A DNA stretch of 7,821 nucleotides. It comes from an uncultured Fidelibacterota bacterium (GTDB lineage: Bacteria > Marinisomatota > Marinisomatia > Marinisomatales > UBA1611). The DNA is taken from contig CAJWHU010000069.1 of NCBI GenBank assembly GCA_913041325.1, positions 1 to 7,821 on the forward strand, in the 5' to 3' direction. The translations under genes and the position numbers were made by a program. This document shows, in pieces, positions 6,690 through 7,821 of this stretch (position 1 is its first letter; each line of letters opens with the position of its first letter). The notes under the pieces were generated by a model. The model did not search any database and was not told the DNA's origin. It worked only from the letters and a program-made list of their open reading frames with translations.

Positions 6690-7274
6690 ATGTTAAATCC
6701 ATTAAAAATTCTAGATAGGGAATGGCAGGAGCTGAAACTAGGAGTCAAAAAAGCCAAACATGACTATCATACTTTTCTCTTTTCCACTATTCACAATGGT
6801 GAGCCCGAATCCAGAACAGTAGTTTTAAGAGCACAGGATAAAAATAAATTCCAGATATGGTTTCACACTGATAAGAGGAGCCAAAAAATCTTGCAGATCA
6901 AAAAACATAAAAGTGTTTCAGCACTGTTTTACGATACATCTAGAAAAGTTCAACTCCGGATTAATGGAATAGCAATCCTTGAAAGTGACAACAAAAGAAA
7001 TGCAAAAATATGGAATTCGATGAGCCTAGATAGTAAAATCTGCTACATGGGCCCTTATGCGCCTTCTCAAAAATTACCACAATTTTCACCAAATCTACTT
7101 AGTAAGTCTCCTCAAGAAATTAATGAAAAAGATTATGAACTTGGCTTAAGCAGATTTTGCCGGGTTAGAATCGACATATCTAAAGTTGACTGGCTTCGTT
7201 TAGATTATCAAGGTCACCAGAGATTAAAATTTCAGTTTAATAAAACTATAAAGTCAGAGTGGATTGCATCATGA
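6690..7274 (+). CDS. Pyridoxamine 5'-phosphate oxidase-fold FMN-binding protein
   Basis: This 194-residue protein has the split-barrel FMN-binding fold of the pyridoxamine 5'-phosphate oxidase superfamily. Visible signs are SRTVVLRA (41-48), FQIWFHTDKRSQK (54-66), the strand pair SALFYDTSRKVQLRINGIA (77-95), and the C-terminal VDWLRLDYQGHQRLKF (166-181), resembling the DWLDL..HRR tail of the Alr4036-like (Pyridox_oxase_2) group. It resembles that group more than canonical PdxH, which is slightly longer and ends in a conserved RL.P-type tail, so vitamin B6 oxidation should not be assumed; a flavin-dependent reductase or oxidase is equally likely. The frame runs upstream to an ATG at 6636 inside mutM, but the ATG at 6690, one base after the mutM stop, gives the expected N-terminus (MLNPLKILDREW). 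The stop overlaps the next start as ATGA. Confidence 0.88.
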   Translation: MLNPLKILDREWQELKLGVKKAKHDYHTFLFSTIHNGEPESRTVVLRAQDKNKFQIWFHTDKRSQKILQIKKHKSVSALFYDTSRKVQLRINGIAILESDNKRNAKIWNSMSLDSKICYMGPYAPSQKLPQFSPNLLSKSPQEINEKDYELGLSRFCRVRIDISKVDWLRLDYQGHQRLKFQFNKTIKSEWIAS

Positions 7275-7821
7275 AAAATATTAGCAAAAAATTGGTAACT
7301 GTTTTAATTAGCACGTTCTTGGTCATGTCCTGTGCGAGGCTGTATAATGGATCATTTAAACAACCTAACTTTCCGCTGACGCAGCCAGATGAATTAGGCC
7401 CGGTGGTTGAGAAATGGGAAGATGGAGTACGAACGAGTGGCAATAACAACGAATTCGAATGGTGGTATCTAGATGCTAAGTTAGAAGATGGTTCACTTTT
7501 TGTTTGCTACTTTTACAAAGTGCACTTTCTAAGAGATCGGTTTTTCATTGGTATGAATTATAGTTCAGAGGAGTTTGGAGAAATATTCAAACTTAAATAC
7601 TTTAAAAAAAATAAAGTATCATTCGCTGCTGATAGCTGTAACGTTTCAATGGGAGAAAATTTTTTTATAGGCAATTTAAATGAATACAAGATAGCTCTTT
7701 CTCCTGATGATTTTGATGGTTTTGGAGTAAATATCAAACTTAAATCCAGATTAAAACCTTATAGACCTCAAGATGGAATTATCAAAGCGGAGGACGATTT
7801 TTTTGCTTGGTTAGCTGCAGT
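7271..7821 (+). CDS. Lipoprotein with CrtC/AttH-like lipocalin domain, C-terminus cut by window edge
   Basis: The first 183 residues are visible; the gene runs off the right edge. A basic N-terminus, a hydrophobic stretch and VMSC with the cysteine at residue 21 form a type II (lipoprotein) signal peptide, so the protein should be membrane-anchored and face the periplasm or cell surface. After a short linker, EWWYLDA at residues 63-69 is the signature of the family that includes carotenoid 1,2-hydratase CrtC and the AttH lipocalin-like proteins. The visible end, FFAWLAA, matches the start of the later conserved W-x-x-x-P-x-G segment in that family (from memory). Family membership does not show carotenoid chemistry: no carotenoid genes are in view, and many lipoprotein members have no known substrate. 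The start overlaps the preceding stop by four bases (ATGA). Confidence 0.85.
   Translation, partial: MKNISKKLVTVLISTFLVMSCARLYNGSFKQPNFPLTQPDELGPVVEKWEDGVRTSGNNNEFEWWYLDAKLEDGSLFVCYFYKVHFLRDRFFIGMNYSSEEFGEIFKLKYFKKNKVSFAADSCNVSMGENFFIGNLNEYKIALSPDDFDGFGVNIKLKSRLKPYRPQDGIIKAEDDFFAWLAA

Noticed and set aside
6690..7274. Naming the FMN-binding protein pdxH.
   Set aside because: Its motifs resemble the Alr4036-like split-barrel group more than canonical PdxH, so the B6 oxidase activity is not supported.
7246..7449. Minus-strand open frame of 67 codons across the junction of the FMN protein and lipoprotein genes.
   Set aside because: It overlaps two convincing plus-strand genes and shows no recognisable features.
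7271..7821. Naming the lipoprotein gene crtC (carotenoid 1,2-hydratase).
   Set aside because: Only the general EWWY-type domain is visible; the protein is a truncated lipoprotein with no carotenoid genes nearby, so a specific enzyme name is not supported.

Overview
This is an AT-rich bacterial window holding two back-to-back transcription units that diverge from a promoter region of about 190 bp (2497-2683). Coding density is very high: gaps between co-directional genes run from an 8-base overlap to a few bases, apart from one 54-bp gap. No rRNA, tRNA, CRISPR array, insertion sequence or phage gene is visible. None of the gene starts has a convincing Shine-Dalgarno sequence; most are preceded by A/T-rich tracts. 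Together with the AT richness and the gene set (cation:solute symporter pair, photolyase family protein, CrtC/AttH-like lipoprotein), this fits a streamlined, probably marine, uncultured bacterium. The missing Shine-Dalgarno signal leans toward the Bacteroidota/FCB side (for example Marinimicrobia-like), but the taxonomic call is inference with low confidence.

Minus-strand unit (2496 down to the left edge): a stand-alone LON substrate-binding-domain protein, then a small membrane protein whose C-terminal half is the DUF4212 small subunit of a sodium:solute symporter, then the large SSS-family symporter subunit (VC_2705-type). The symporter is cut by the left edge after about 475 codons. The small-subunit frame carries an unexpected N-terminal extension of about 50 residues with its own membrane segments.

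Plus-strand unit (2684 to the right edge): a photolyase/cryptochrome-family protein with the FAD-binding domain at its N-terminus and an alpha/beta domain after it; an unrecognised 212-residue protein; a 43-residue single-pass membrane peptide; a DHA3-type MFS exporter; MutM (Fpg) DNA glycosylase; a pyridoxamine-phosphate-oxidase-fold FMN protein; and the start of a lipoprotein with the EWWY motif of the CrtC/AttH lipocalin-like family, cut by the right edge. The last four genes overlap or abut, so they are almost certainly co-transcribed. Repair of light damage (photolyase family), repair of oxidised guanine (MutM) and a flavin oxidoreductase-fold protein in one unit suggest a photo-oxidative stress cluster, though shared transcription does not prove shared function.

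The most noteworthy points are the reordered domain layout of the photolyase-like protein, the extended DUF4212 protein, the unrecognised 212-residue and 43-residue proteins between photolyase and transporter, and a perfect 18-bp palindrome inside mutM. No clearly new multi-gene system is evident.
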